From Clarireedia homoeocarpa (taxonomy: Eukaryota; Ascomycota; Leotiomycetes; Helotiales; Rutstroemiaceae): 61,688 bases of DNA. Positions within the stretch are counted from its first letter, which is position 1. Every line of letters begins with the position of its first letter. The stretch is taken from the NCBI GenBank assembly GCA_001465935.1, contig LNKV01000078.1, positions 49,041 to 110,728 on the forward strand, written 5' to 3'. The translations under genes and the position numbers were made by a program. Below are positions 33,427-44,650 of the stretch, one piece after another. A model generated the notes under the pieces. It searched no databases. It had not been told where the DNA came from and saw only the letters and a list, made by a program, of their open reading frames with translations.

Positions 33427-36194
33427 CAGTCAGGCTGCGCCTACACATGTTGTGTAATATCGCAGCAATGACATCCTAATAATTGCAAAGTAAATCTGAG
33501 CAAATGACGAGGCAGCTTGCAATTTGGTGGTCGATATCTTTCTTTCGAAGCCCGGAGTACCAAAATCGTGCGACACTGAACCACAACACGAAAAGACCGG
33601 CTCCAAAGTTTCGACGATTTTGGTGTTTGTCCTCAACGTCTCGGGGAGATTCCGACCTAGTGTCCCCATAGGCCCAATCTTATCTCGATATCAAAAGCGA
33701 AACCTAAAAGAAAAAAAACTTTCTTTACACAGTGTTGTGTACCATTCATCATCTGGTCATCCTAGCCTAAAAGTTTCCCGGTTCTGTGCCGTTGCTTATC
33801 GCCACTCGATCTCGTCCGCGCATATTTGCATTTCTTTTCAACATGGAATCGTCTCGAATAAGGCGATATCTGCTTTGCCTCTCCTGGGCCTGAGAACTCG
33901 ATCAAAGAATGTCAGTATTTATTCTCGAGCAAATTTAAAAAAAAAAGAAAATAACGACACAACATCATTCGACATAAAAGACACATGAATTGTATTCATC
34001 CTACCGTCTCTGACGAGGTCTCCGAGGCATTCGACCCAGGTGCCCTCGAATGCTGGAACAGCTTCGTACAGAAGCGCCATCATTGAGTAGGCTAGGTAAA
34101 TGAATGTAAGCATATGGTCAAGTGATACCGGTAGCGGATGTCGCAAATTTTCTCGAAATCCATGGATACCGTGGCGCCACATTCCGGCAGGCATCGCAGT
34201 TTTTCCAGCACCGGCCGGTATTGCACCTAAGGATGTTGCGACGCCAAAAAGAAATCGTGGTGCTCATGCAGAAAGGTTTGATGCAGTACTGAATTATTAG
34301 ATGAGTGCTGCGACGCCAAGAAGAAATCATGGTACTGGGACGATATCGTATGGCCATCGAAGACGATGATATTTGTGATCGAGAGGTATGGACTAGGGTA
34401 GCTCATAGCTGGTATTCCAAAGCTATCGAAAATAGGTCCTTTCATAACTCAAAGGATCTATCATCATCTTGCAGCTTTGGCAAACCGAATGCTCGGCAGT
34501 ATGCTCACTAGCACAATTATCGCATGGGTATCGAGAAAGTTGGAAGCTGGTACGCTCATATGACGGGAAGACTTTACCATCATCTCGCGATACTCGCTAG
34601 ACTCAACATTCTTTGTCAGTCCCATCAGTCAGACAATGATAATGTAATGCCAAGGATGCAGAGATGTCATGATGCTGATGGAGCAAGGTCGGACGTGAGG
34701 CAACCAAAGTGCGCCACATTCGCGCAGGCATGGCGTACTACGCAGCAACTTTGACGGAGGCGAAACTCCACACACGGGCTTGCATTATCTGGAATATTTG
34801 GAGTAGAGCAGATGGCGGAGTACGATTTCCTATCAAAATTTCTTCTATGCTTCAATGTTAATGCTCTCTAATCAAAACTGAGACTCCAGGGGTAGAAGGA
34901 AAAGAAAGAGGCAGTGACAATTAAGCGTTGTGAAAAGGCGTTTGCCTTCCCCTTTGCTGGTTTGAGGGGAAAGTGTTAATACTCTAGCAATATCGTACGA
35001 TTAGATGCCTCATGAATGACGATAATACAGCCGTCTTGGTTGCCTCGTTCAGAATGATCATTGACTTGTGATTTGTCTGCCTCACAACTTGTTGGGCTCG
35101 TCCCAGTAACCTTGATCGGCGAGCGTGCTCGACCAAATCTGCCTGTGCGAAACTGTGTCACCGACGCAGCAAAGATAAACTTGCGTTCTAGCACCGGTGC
35201 CGTGCGACCGTGCGAGTAGAGGGGGCCCTGGCCCTTGTCCCTAGCTAGATGACGCAGCCCTACGGCAGAGAGAATAAGCGTGTTTGGTCTTGACTAGACT
35301 TTGAAATATGAAGGCAAAAATCCAAATATTCGACAGTCTCGTAATTTGAAACGCGAAAGCAAGAGGTGAAAAAAGGTGGGTAAAAAGTAATATGAAGAGG
35401 GGAAGACGGGTAGCTCTTTTGATCACTGATCACTTGTCCATTTAGTGTCTCGCTTAAGCACTAACCCCTGAATGTAGCAGTGCTAATGCAAGCCTTTGTT
35501 TATTTTAGCCGATACTCGATGAAATATTGAACATAAATGGTGTCCAAATGGTGTCTAATAAAAGAAATTATATTCTGGTTGGCCTGTATAGAACTTTCTC
35601 CGGCAAAATCCAAAAGAGCTTCACCGAATACGCATACATTGCCTGATTGAGAACGGGGAACAAATATTGTTAGGGATTGATATTCGAGGAAAGGACGGTT
35701 TTTCGAATGCAGCTGTCCAAGGATTGGCATGACTGAATTGGAATAAGCATGCATTCCTGCTAGCAAGTTGGCATCAAGCATTTGTCAACATCAATCATTG
35801 ATGTCTCACTGAAAGAAATTGCCATTTGTTGTTTGCTGGTTTTTATGCATGTTCGATGCACGAAAATACCCCTCCAACGTCTAGCATACATCAATCCACT
35901 GTTTGTGCATTCATCTTGCATGTGATTGTGTGTTCGCATAAGGTTGTGAGACTCTAAGACATTCCATATCGCTCGTTCGCATACAGATCCATATGATAGG
36001 ATCGAGAAATCAAGGCCCAGAAGCCAATGAATGAGACCTATTTGGAAAAGTTTTCCACAGGGCGTGACTGAATCTTAGTATTCAGAGCATTCCGGTGGTT
36101 TCAGGATCGTGCTTGATCCTATCCATTGGCTCCTGACTCCTGAGAAACAACCCCTCAATGCGTTGGGATACGCATAAGGAATCATGCCGATGCG
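33427..36194. other. Gene-poor tract
   Basis: No supported gene. An imperfect direct repeat, GCGACGCCAAAAAGAAATC / GCGACGCCAAGAAGAAATC, occurs at about 34238-34260 and 34309-34331 (period ~71). Remaining open frames are short, often without ATG, and unrecognised. Confidence 0.35.
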
Positions 36195-36410
36195 TTACCT
36201 CCGAAAACATACATTATTCAAAAGCGAATCACACTCAGGTAATCCTGGATCGTCCATCCATCTATTACATTCGCTTGTAAATTGTTTCCCACGGGTGAAG
36301 GGAAAGCACTCCAGGTTACACGGATCGCATGAGTATCTTGTTCCAGGGACTGTTTGAATTTTTAACCCGAACTTTGTCAATGAGGTACTTGGCTCTACGA
36401 GCGCATGCAT
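36195..36410 (-). CDS. Possible small cysteine-rich protein fragment, 71 aa
   Basis: A reverse-strand frame reading ...GTRYSCDPCNLECFPFTRGK, then cysteines in SECNRW, PECDSL and NNVCFRR, ends at a stop: six cysteines in the last ~45 residues. Upstream there is a good donor (CCCTG|GTAAGAG, about 36450) and an acceptor (GCTCGTAG, about 36398), so this may be the last exon of a longer protein. However, no upstream exon that I tried keeps phase with a clean start; each in-phase frame meets a stop. It is either a decayed cysteine-rich (possibly secreted) protein gene or chance. No function is assigned. Confidence 0.25.
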   Translation of the reverse strand: MHALVEPSTSLTKFGLKIQTVPGTRYSCDPCNLECFPFTRGKQFTSECNRWMDDPGLPECDSLLNNVCFRR

Positions 36411-38354
36411 ATGAAGATATCGACTGAGGCTACACAGCTCTTACCAGGGTAAGAAGGAGTGTAATCCGGAAATGCGAGTCCCCAGTATCAAGCAAGTCCA
36501 GCCACCGCTATATCCGCACAGAGCCAGGTCCATGGAATCTGGGAATAATCCGTCGGCGGAGCGTCGTTGTTCTGGACATCGGCTCACGATGTTGGCTTGC
36601 CGTTGTCCCATGGACGGGATTTCAGCCATCAACCCCAACCGACATTATCTTCTGATTGGGCTATGAGGACTTTGCCCGCTAATAGATCTCTGTGGTCTAG
36701 CATGATCACAACTGCTCTGGCCCAAATTTTTATTCGCCAATTTGTGATTTTGCACTAAAATTTGCGATTGGTTGACCCAACCTCATGCTTAAAGTTGCTG
36801 TACCTTCCTCTTCAATGTTGGTGAAAAAGACGCTATCTATTTACGGAGGAATATCGTCATCGATTTCTAAATTCAGGTTGAATAATCTGTCTGATGAAAA
36901 CGCTTGAATAATAAATCCCGCAGATTTATGAGTAGGTGTCTAAGTTTAAGAGCTTCGACGTCCTGCACCAACACGGATGAGATTCATCAGTGACGGCCGT
37001 TTACTCAGCATGACTACAGAGTGTAACCAGAAGACCATGGCCGCGATTCCAGCCGATCTGCTCTTTGGATTCGCATTACGCACATTTCCCATGTATGAGT
37101 TGTATGATATAGCGTGCTGCTACTAATTAGCTCATCGTGTAACACGGCTCATTTTGATTGAGTGAGTAGCTGCGCAACGGGAAGCTCTCATCCAAAAGTT
37201 CTGATTTCGCCCTGCCTAAATACCCTTGCTGCTCCCTATCCAGCAGATACCAATCATTAGGTGTCATCCCGTAAGCCTCAATCAATGAAGATATCTGATC
37301 TCACGATCGGAATGATACCAGTAATGACACGGAGGAATGGTCATCGTTATATCTCGAAACAGATTTCTGCATTACGTCCTATTACACGGGACAATGAAAA
37401 CAATTGCTGTGTCCCTGTCAGCCAGCTTCAAACTCGAGCGGTGGGAGGGAGGCGGAAGCCCACAACCACGTCTGCCGATCCGTCTAATAATTTCTTGAAG
37501 GATTCCCGCAGATTGTAAATTAAGATTGCGATAAAATCATACGGTAGAACTTTTTGGTTCAAGCCAGCCACGTGTGATGACAGGGTTGAGTAAAGGCTTA
37601 GAAAGACTTGCTAGAGAGGCGGCTGGCGACCGACACAATTTCTTTGTGAGATTTGTGACTTGATAGTGAAAAGCTTGTCGGATGGCGGTGTAGAACAAAG
37701 TAGGGAATAAATTGCAGTCAAACAGTATCGGGTAACGGATGTGTAGCGGGAAGCCATGCGTTCCGAAGGATCATTATCCTCGCAGTCTAATCTCAAAACC
37801 CTCCGAAGATGTGTCTAGTGATGTTATAGGACGATGCATGATTCTTTATTATCAAGCTTCGAGCTTCGACACATTGTTGGTTTATTCCTCTGCGTGTGTT
37901 GGTCCTCGGTGAGTAAAACGAGATGGTTGGGACTTCGGAGAAGAACTGCTTGTGAGAAGTGGGTGTCGTTGTTCGCAACATTGCGAACCACAAAGGCAAG
38001 TTGGCTAGTGGTTTTTGTGTAACCATTGAAAATCTGGATAGTATCTGGAACTGAGGCCCCTGAAATAATTTTTACAACATTTGATAGGATTGACGATTGA
38101 GAGGAAACCAGCTATGCTTTGCTATTATTCCATTGCTGCTTTTCAGTTCTTGTCTCAGTATGGAGTCGTACTTTTCATATCTTGTTTTTGCTTAAATACC
38201 TTCCCATTGCCACCCGGATGATGGGATGAAATCCATCAAATTCAAGTTTGTACACTGACTAAAAAACGAAGTACTGGTCAAAACGAAGTACTAGTCTTTA
38301 CATCAGAGCATTTGTTGACACAACTCCAAACACTTGAGTGCTTCGGCCTGCAAC
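36411..38354. other. Gene-poor tract and upstream region of 38355 gene
   Basis: No supported gene. Just upstream of the next gene, ACGAAGTACTGGTCAAA / ACGAAGTACTAGTCTTT form a short direct repeat at about 38265-38300. Confidence 0.35.
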
Positions 38355-39347
38355 ATGTCATCCGTAAACGAAGACCGGTTATACAAAGAAGACATCCGGT
38401 CGACTCTCGCTACAAATGAATACCCCGAGTATGAGCAAGAGGCACTGGGTGATCCTTATTTTTTCGGCCTTCATTGTGAAGGTCTTTCCATGCCTACATG
38501 TGCGTGGCAGTTCCCGAGATCCCCGATCGATGGCCAGTCCCAGGACGCTAAACGTATACAACTCATGAGGGGAGTCATCGCGCAGACTGTATGCCATGCT
38601 GGAGCTCATTTCCTTCCATTACAAACTTTCGTTCGATATGCAGCAACACTCGAAGCACGTGACTGTTATTACCCACATGGCATGGTTGCCTCGCAGGAAC
38701 CGACCCTTGCTAGCAACAAGACCTCCTCTAACACCCGGAAAATGCATGGTGACCACGTTTTTGCCCAGCCTGGTGAAAATCATACCCACGAACCCCGGTG
38801 GAATAAGACATCAATGAAATCCATATCCATCGGTAAAACAAACGCCATACCGTCGCATGAGCGTGAAAGCATGACTGGGCATAAGCATACCACCATACAA
38901 CACCACCTTCCTTACATGCCATCCACCCTACCAACCGCCCATACTGGCTCGGCAAATGTATCCTTCGCACTACTTTCTTCGATGGCGACCACACATGCAC
39001 ATGGGCTGCCCTTTTCGTCTTCCCCCTTGCCCATTCATAACACCAATTTTACCCAATACATCTCCCCCGTAAGCCTTGCTTACAACCCACCAAGAATGTC
39101 AGAGGCCTCCACCGAAATTGAGGGTGTCACCAATATCACCATAACCGCATCTTTCCCACACACTCAATCTCATGGACCCATGCGATTTTATGGGGAACTA
39201 TCGCTCACGCATCCTGGTGTCCATAACAAATGTCAAATGCAACTAGAGCGTTGGGCTTACGAAACGTATGACTTTAACATCACTGTTTGTGCCCTTGCTC
39301 CACATCGAAAAATCAATAATGCTGATTATAGATGCAATTCTAGATAG
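38355..39347 (+). CDS. Hypothetical protein, 330 aa
   Basis: Single-exon frame starting at the ATG at 38355 (MSSVNEDRLYKEDI). I do not recognise it. Residues ~1-105 look globular and contain LGDPYFFGLHCEGLSMPTC and a helix ending TFVRYAATLEAR. Residues ~110-240 are low-complexity (His/Thr/Ser/Pro/Asn). The C-terminal ~90 residues are again more structured, with ITITASFPHTQSHGPMRFYG, CQMQLERWAYETYDFN and further cysteines. There is no signal peptide. The open length makes chance unlikely, but undetected introns in the low-complexity centre are possible. It is isolated in gene-poor DNA like the 23918 and 32532 genes. Confidence 0.5.
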   Translation: MSSVNEDRLYKEDIRSTLATNEYPEYEQEALGDPYFFGLHCEGLSMPTCAWQFPRSPIDGQSQDAKRIQLMRGVIAQTVCHAGAHFLPLQTFVRYAATLEARDCYYPHGMVASQEPTLASNKTSSNTRKMHGDHVFAQPGENHTHEPRWNKTSMKSISIGKTNAIPSHERESMTGHKHTTIQHHLPYMPSTLPTAHTGSANVSFALLSSMATTHAHGLPFSSSPLPIHNTNFTQYISPVSLAYNPPRMSEASTEIEGVTNITITASFPHTQSHGPMRFYGELSLTHPGVHNKCQMQLERWAYETYDFNITVCALAPHRKINNADYRCNSR

Positions 39348-40661
39348 CGGAGCGTCTGGTGAAGTCCAATTGGACCTGCCAGCCATACGGATATTTTGAG
39401 GTTGGTTCATGCTTCTCAGGCAAAGTTTCATAATTGCAGAACGATATTAGGGTCGCAGTGCTTAGCAGTGTTGGAGGCGAAAGAGAATGGAGAATGACCG
39501 AACCGCATTGAAAATTCCAATCTTGAATTGACGTGAATTTTCTACTTGCATTTAGACAATCAAACAGATACATGGTTTATCCTGCTTTTATTGTCATATT
39601 CCAAATTCAGATATTCAAGTTTTGCTGGATCTTTAGTTATAAATCTTCACATCGTGGTACCTCTCGTGTGTGATTTAGCATACGTAGCTAACCGGCATTC
39701 GAGATCTGAGGATTGCGAAATATTGAAAGTAGGGACAGGGCGTTTGCTGATGATATAGTCATGTGGTTTAGAATTGTGTCTTGGTACACTATTTTAGGCG
39801 CAACAAGCATGATGCATCAAATTGCAACAGCAAATATCTCAGGCTGTAATGTCAACCGAGTAGACTACAAGACACATAGGTGTTCGGGGTCGAGTGTTCG
39901 GATCTTCGTTGTCGAAATCTGGTACATGCAATCTAGTGAACTGCATACGCGACACAAGGAGCTCCTCTGTCGTAATTCGCCTCCTTTGCTTGTGCAGTTA
40001 GACCATAGATGGCCACCTAATACGCCATGTAACATGATACTTTTATCTCGTTTTCTTTGACGAAGCTCACATAGTAAGTCAGGAGGCCCCCGGATGCACC
40101 AATTCAGCTTCCGGAAGTCGCACATGCAGAGCGTGTGGTAGTGCAGCGGCACTTCGGAATGTGTTCCCGCCCTATAAAATTGACCTCATAACCATGGCCA
40201 GATTGAATGTCTGAATATCTGGAGAAAAGAATGAAAGCCGCTAAGGCAGGAAAAGTCCAGGTGGGACTTAACCCCAATGCCGATCCATGCAAATGTCGAA
40301 AACTTCCCTTAAATCCATCGAGCAACTAGCGTAGACCTTACGGCTCTGTGATGCGAGGGGCTGTGATGGCGAGAAAATGATAAGTGACGAGGACAATCAT
40401 ATTATTGAATGTCTGAAATGTATCATTGCGCACATCACCAAATGTCAATTGACACTTGTCTCTGAGATATCACGAAGGTCTGCCATGTTGAAACATTAGC
40501 CGGCCGATCAAACATTCTCTTTTTCCAAACCAATATCGAAATATCTATAAATCTAGAATTTCAGTTACGTTGACAAGCTCCAAGCGATTGCTTTATTGAG
40601 CATCAAAATTTTTCCACACGCTACCCATAAACGCCAAATAAGAAATGCATCCTGTCGGTAT
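39348..40661. other. Intergenic, no gene seen
   Basis: 1.3 kb between a hypothetical gene and the 3' end of cystathionine beta-lyase. Open frames are short and unrecognised, and no repeats stand out. Confidence 0.4.
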
Positions 40662-42090
40662 TTACGAAGGAGCAGCCGCGTCATCTGACTCTGCTATGGG
40701 TACTTCAGCAATAGCTTGAGCAGAGCCTGTCGCATAAAAACCGCCGAGCGTCACCTTCACAGCACCTGCTTGAACGAGCTGTAGAAGTCAGTAAATTGCT
40801 AGGCAATGGAGAATAAGAGACACTTACGGCACGGCTCAAGTCATCGATCAAATCTGTAACATCTTCAATTCCAACACATAACCTAATGATGTCTTCTGGC
40901 ATTTGTCTTTCTTTTCTCGTCTTCGCATCGATGCTGGCATGACTCATCTGGCATGGCATACTAATCAAACTATTGACACATCCGAAACTGACACTTATAC
41001 CCCATAATCTAGCAGCTTCAACAATGCGCTCTGATAGAGCAATATCGCCAGTCTCGAAAGATAGTACAGCGCCAGCTCCGCGAGCCATGGACCAATGGAG
41101 ATCATATTGTGGGTGGGATTTGAGACCGGGATAGCGAACACGGAAGCCGTGAGACTCCAGGAATTCGGCAATAGCCTGTGCATTCGTTTGTTGCCGTTCC
41201 ATTCGAATAGCTAAGGTCTTAATTCCTCTCATTAGCAGGAATGAGTCGTTTGGTGAGAGGCCGCAGCCGGTAGAGTTGATTGTGAAATACATCCTGTCTC
41301 CGATAGCAGGGTCATTGAATGCTAGCACACCCGCCATTATATCGTGGTGTCCTGAAAGATATTTTGTGCCTGATTCGTATACAATGTCTGCACCGAGATC
41401 CAATGGATTGCACAACATTGGTGAGAGCATGGTGTTATCCACAACGACTAAAGCCTTCTCATTTTGCTCGTGTGCAGTCTTTGCAATAGTTGGAATATCA
41501 ACGATCTTGATCAAGGGATTGGTTGGGGTTTCTAATAAAACCATAGCTGTCTTAGGACCTAAAACCGCTTTGATCTTCTCGGGATTTGTTGTGTCGACAT
41601 GGTGTACAATTATGCCATGATTAGCGGCCATATAAGTCAAAAGTCTGTTTGTGCCACCGTACAGATCGTCTCCAGTAATAACTTCATCTCCGGGACGCAG
41701 GATTCTGGTGATAACATCTAAAGCGCCCATGCCAGAGCCTACAACGAGCGCTCGTGAGGCGTTCATGATCTTCGCAAGATGCCGTTCTAAGTGTGTCCTG
41801 GTGGGATTGCCTGAGCGTGTGTAGTCGTATTCAGATCCGCCACCCGCCATGGTCTGCTTGAATGTGGCAGATTGATAGATTGGCATACTCGATGCGCCAT
41901 ACTGATCCTTGCTTTCAGTATAAACTAATTCCGTCGCCAATGCATATTTTCTTCCGTTATGAGGGCTCGAGGGCGCCGGCGAAGGGGGTAGGTTATGGCC
42001 ATCGAGGTCGATGTGTGGGAGGGCTTTATTGAGAACACCGTTGGGCTTGCCAGCTCCAGATGCTTGTGATGAACCAGATGGTGAAGACAT
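40662..42090 (-). CDS. Cystathionine beta-lyase (PLP-dependent transsulfuration)
   Basis: Two exons on the reverse strand, 40828-42090 and 40662-40778, give 459 aa; the 49-bp intron joins DDLSRA to LVQAGAVKVTLGG in phase. It is a Cys/Met-metabolism PLP enzyme. The PLP lysine is K243 in SGTKYLSGHHDIMAG, with the phosphate-binding YTRSGNPTR and SGMGALD motifs upstream. The TKYLSGHHD form is typical of the Str3/MetC-type beta-lyases that cleave cystathionine to homocysteine, pyruvate and ammonia in methionine synthesis, rather than of gamma-lyases. The N-terminal ~45 residues (Ser/Gly/Pro-rich) are an extension common in fungal homologues. The end AAAPS is not a clear PTS1. It is oriented head-to-tail behind MSP1. 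Confidence 0.92.
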
Positions 42091-42796
42091 GGCAAATGTT
42101 TGTATTTGCAATGGCAGGTTTCGGAGACGCGGGGAAATGCAATGATAAATGTCGAGACCGGCAAGGAGATGAGTGTTCAGTGCAGAGGCAAAAGTAAAGG
42201 ACGAGAGGCGAGAGGGTTTGTTCGTTGAGATCGCACACTCAATTGAATGTATCTCGACGACTATGACCTTGGAAGTTTTCTGTGTATGAGTAATAGATCA
42301 AAGAGTAAGGTGAGACGGGGTTTTGTGTGAGTTGGACTGAGGTTTTGCAGTTCCCTTTACAGGGCCGTTAATCGGGCAAAACACAGAGTGTGAGATCCAT
42401 ATGTGGGGGAGTTTGCTCGCGCTAAGATGGCGTGATCGATAACCAGTGATTCTCTGTGCACACGAGCAGTTTGCCGAGCCGATGTACGTGTTTGTTCACA
42501 AATCCACGAAGTAGAATAGACGCTTCAATCCGATGTACTCACTGTTTATATCGAATTCCATGAACAGTTTGTGCGCGTTGGGTTTCGGGATGAGGGGAGA
42601 AGATCTTTCATCCGCCCGCCACAAGTGAAAATCAAACACCAAGCTATAAGTTCATTGTTACAAACGCAATAGTTTCATTGAAAGACCAATGGGGGACCAG
42701 AACCGCCCTTTGTTTCAGTACCATGCAGTTTCCCCAACGCCGTGCATATAATACAATGCATTTGTTCCCAATTGACCAACATCCTCCCAAATACAA
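42091..42796. promoter_or_regulatory. Upstream region of cystathionine beta-lyase / 3' end of MSP1
   Basis: About 700 bp serving as promoter and 5' UTR of the beta-lyase and 3' flank of MSP1 (same strand). No additional gene is supported. Confidence 0.5.
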
Positions 42797-44222
42797 TCAA
42801 TCCATTGACTCCGCGATTGTTCCATCATCATCTTCTGCATCTTCGTACTCATCTGTTGAAGTTGTGCTTCTTGCTGTAGCCTTTGCTAAATTTCGTGAAT
42901 GATTATCCTTTAAAATCTGGCCGCCACCTTTCCTTCCAAAGAAATCCTCTGTCCGAACACCGCGAACATGCGAAGGGTCTACCCCAGTCATAGCTACGCC
43001 TCGTTCTCGTTGTTCTCTGATAAATTCTCTGATTGGAACCATGGCTGCATCTCTACAAGCTTCCTTGATATCACTTCCCGACATGCCAGCCATAACTCTC
43101 GTCAAGTATTCGATATCGAAGTTGCTTGGGTCGGTCTTCGTATCTTTGAGGATCAAATTAAGAATGCGTTTTCGTTGTGAATTCGATGGTAGAGAAACGG
43201 GAAATTTTTTGGGCATCCGTCGGAGGATAGCCTCGTCTATATCTTGAATGCGATTCGTGGCACCGAGAATCATGATGCGAGCGGGCAGACCAGTCTTGTT
43301 CGCTGAAGTGAGACCATCCCAAAGTGTCATGAATCTAGATCAATTAGCCTTTTCCCTCTAAAATCCCCTCTGAATGTTTGACATACTCTGCCTTTACCAT
43401 TCCACTAGCTTCATGCTCACCACTACGCCTCTGTCCAAGGACAGCATCTATTTCGTCTATAAAGACGATAGTGGGTTGAAGTTTGCGTGCCAAAGAAAAT
43501 ACTGCTCTAACGAGCTTGTTTGAGTCACCATACCACTTCTCAGTCAATGTTGAGATATGTAGATTGATAAAGCAGGCTCCACTCTCATGTGCCAAAGCCT
43601 TTGCGAGCATGGTTTTCCCGCAACCGGGCGGGCCGTAGAGCAGGACACCAGAAGGCGCAGATAAGAGAGGCGAGGAATGCGAATATAGATGGGGTAAAGT
43701 AAGCGGGTATATAACAGATTCCTTGAGTTCCTCGATTATGTCGTCCAGACCACCAATATCTGGAGACGTTAGTCGCTAACCCTAAGCCTGTTTTGCTCGT
43801 GCGCACTTACCATCAAAGCCCACGGGTATATCTTCCGGGGCTACAACTTCCATCGCTATCTGACTTTCATACTGATCAAGCTCTAGGTCTTCTTTTCTTG
43901 TTCTTCCTGACTTGCTTTTGGCCCGACCAGAGCCTATCTCTTCCGAATCCGAATCATCGTCCACTCTTCTGTCGAGTCGCCGGAGGTTTGCTGCGGCCCT
44001 TAGTCGTGCTTGTTCATGTTGCTCTTTCTCGGGATCGTTTCCAAAAGGCAGGGATGGTATTAGGCTTTTTGCGACATAAAATAGAGAAGCGCTCTGGAAA
44101 TAGTAGTCATGTTAGCAGCCGCCGTGGCATACACATCTCAGAGTACCAAGAACACTTACAGAGACAACGATCAATAAGAGATCCTGCAGAAGACCATACT
44201 TTCTGTTGGTGCCGTCTCCCAT
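42797..44222 (-). CDS. MSP1: MSP1 AAA+ ATPase, mitochondrial/peroxisomal outer-membrane extractase
   Basis: Four exons on the reverse strand: 44160-44222, 43811-44093, 43387-43759 and 42797-43334, giving 418 aa with all phases consistent. The first exon (21 aa) plus the start of the second form an N-terminal transmembrane segment (LLQDLLLIVVSSASLFYVAKSL), as in Msp1/ATAD1, which is anchored in the mitochondrial outer membrane and peroxisomes. Walker A GPPGCGKT is at 158-165 and Walker B IVFIDEID has its Asp-Glu at 217-218. MVKAEFMTLWDGL and GATNRIQDIDEAILRRMPKKF (sensor 1 and Arg finger region) follow. It extracts mislocalised tail-anchored proteins and stalled import substrates. The acidic C-terminal tail (DEYEDAEDDDGT) is longer than in yeast. 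It shares a 428-bp divergent promoter with PCS1. Confidence 0.95.
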
Positions 44223-44650
44223 CTTGGTGCGCACACTTATAAGATACAAAATAGGGTATGAAATAGATGAAACTGTCTTCTGCTTCTTGATAAGAAGCAT
44301 GGTTGAAATAGCGGCGGGTGAAATCGCGGCGGTAAATTGTGGCGTTAAACGTGGCTAGTAAGGTCGTCCCATTCCCCGAAGGCATCAATGCACAGCTGCA
44401 TTGGGACTAGCCTCTGTTTACATTGGAAGGATTTCCCCTCCGCACAAATGCGACAGACTTCATAATCGACCGCAAGTGCTGGAGCTTTTACGAGGGCGCA
44501 GAGTCTTGCAAAATATAACCTCGATTGTTCTGATACCATTCTCCTTCGTCTTACAAGCGCGGCATTCAATTGCAACGAAACGCGTCTGCCAATCACTCAT
44601 CTCGCGTCGCAAGCCTACGCACATTGTTTACATTACCCAAGGGACAATCG
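44223..44650. promoter_or_regulatory. Divergent MSP1/PCS1 promoter
   Basis: 428 bp between the two starts. A repeated GCGGCGG/GAAATCGCGGCGG motif at about 44308-44332 lies on the MSP1 side. No gene is seen. Confidence 0.45.

Noticed and set aside
33524..33988. 154-codon forward frame
   Set aside because: It begins at TTG without a good ATG, runs into poly-Lys from an A-tract, and shows no domain.
40985..41620. Antisense frames inside cystathionine beta-lyase
   Set aside because: They are shadows of a strongly supported PLP-enzyme coding sequence.
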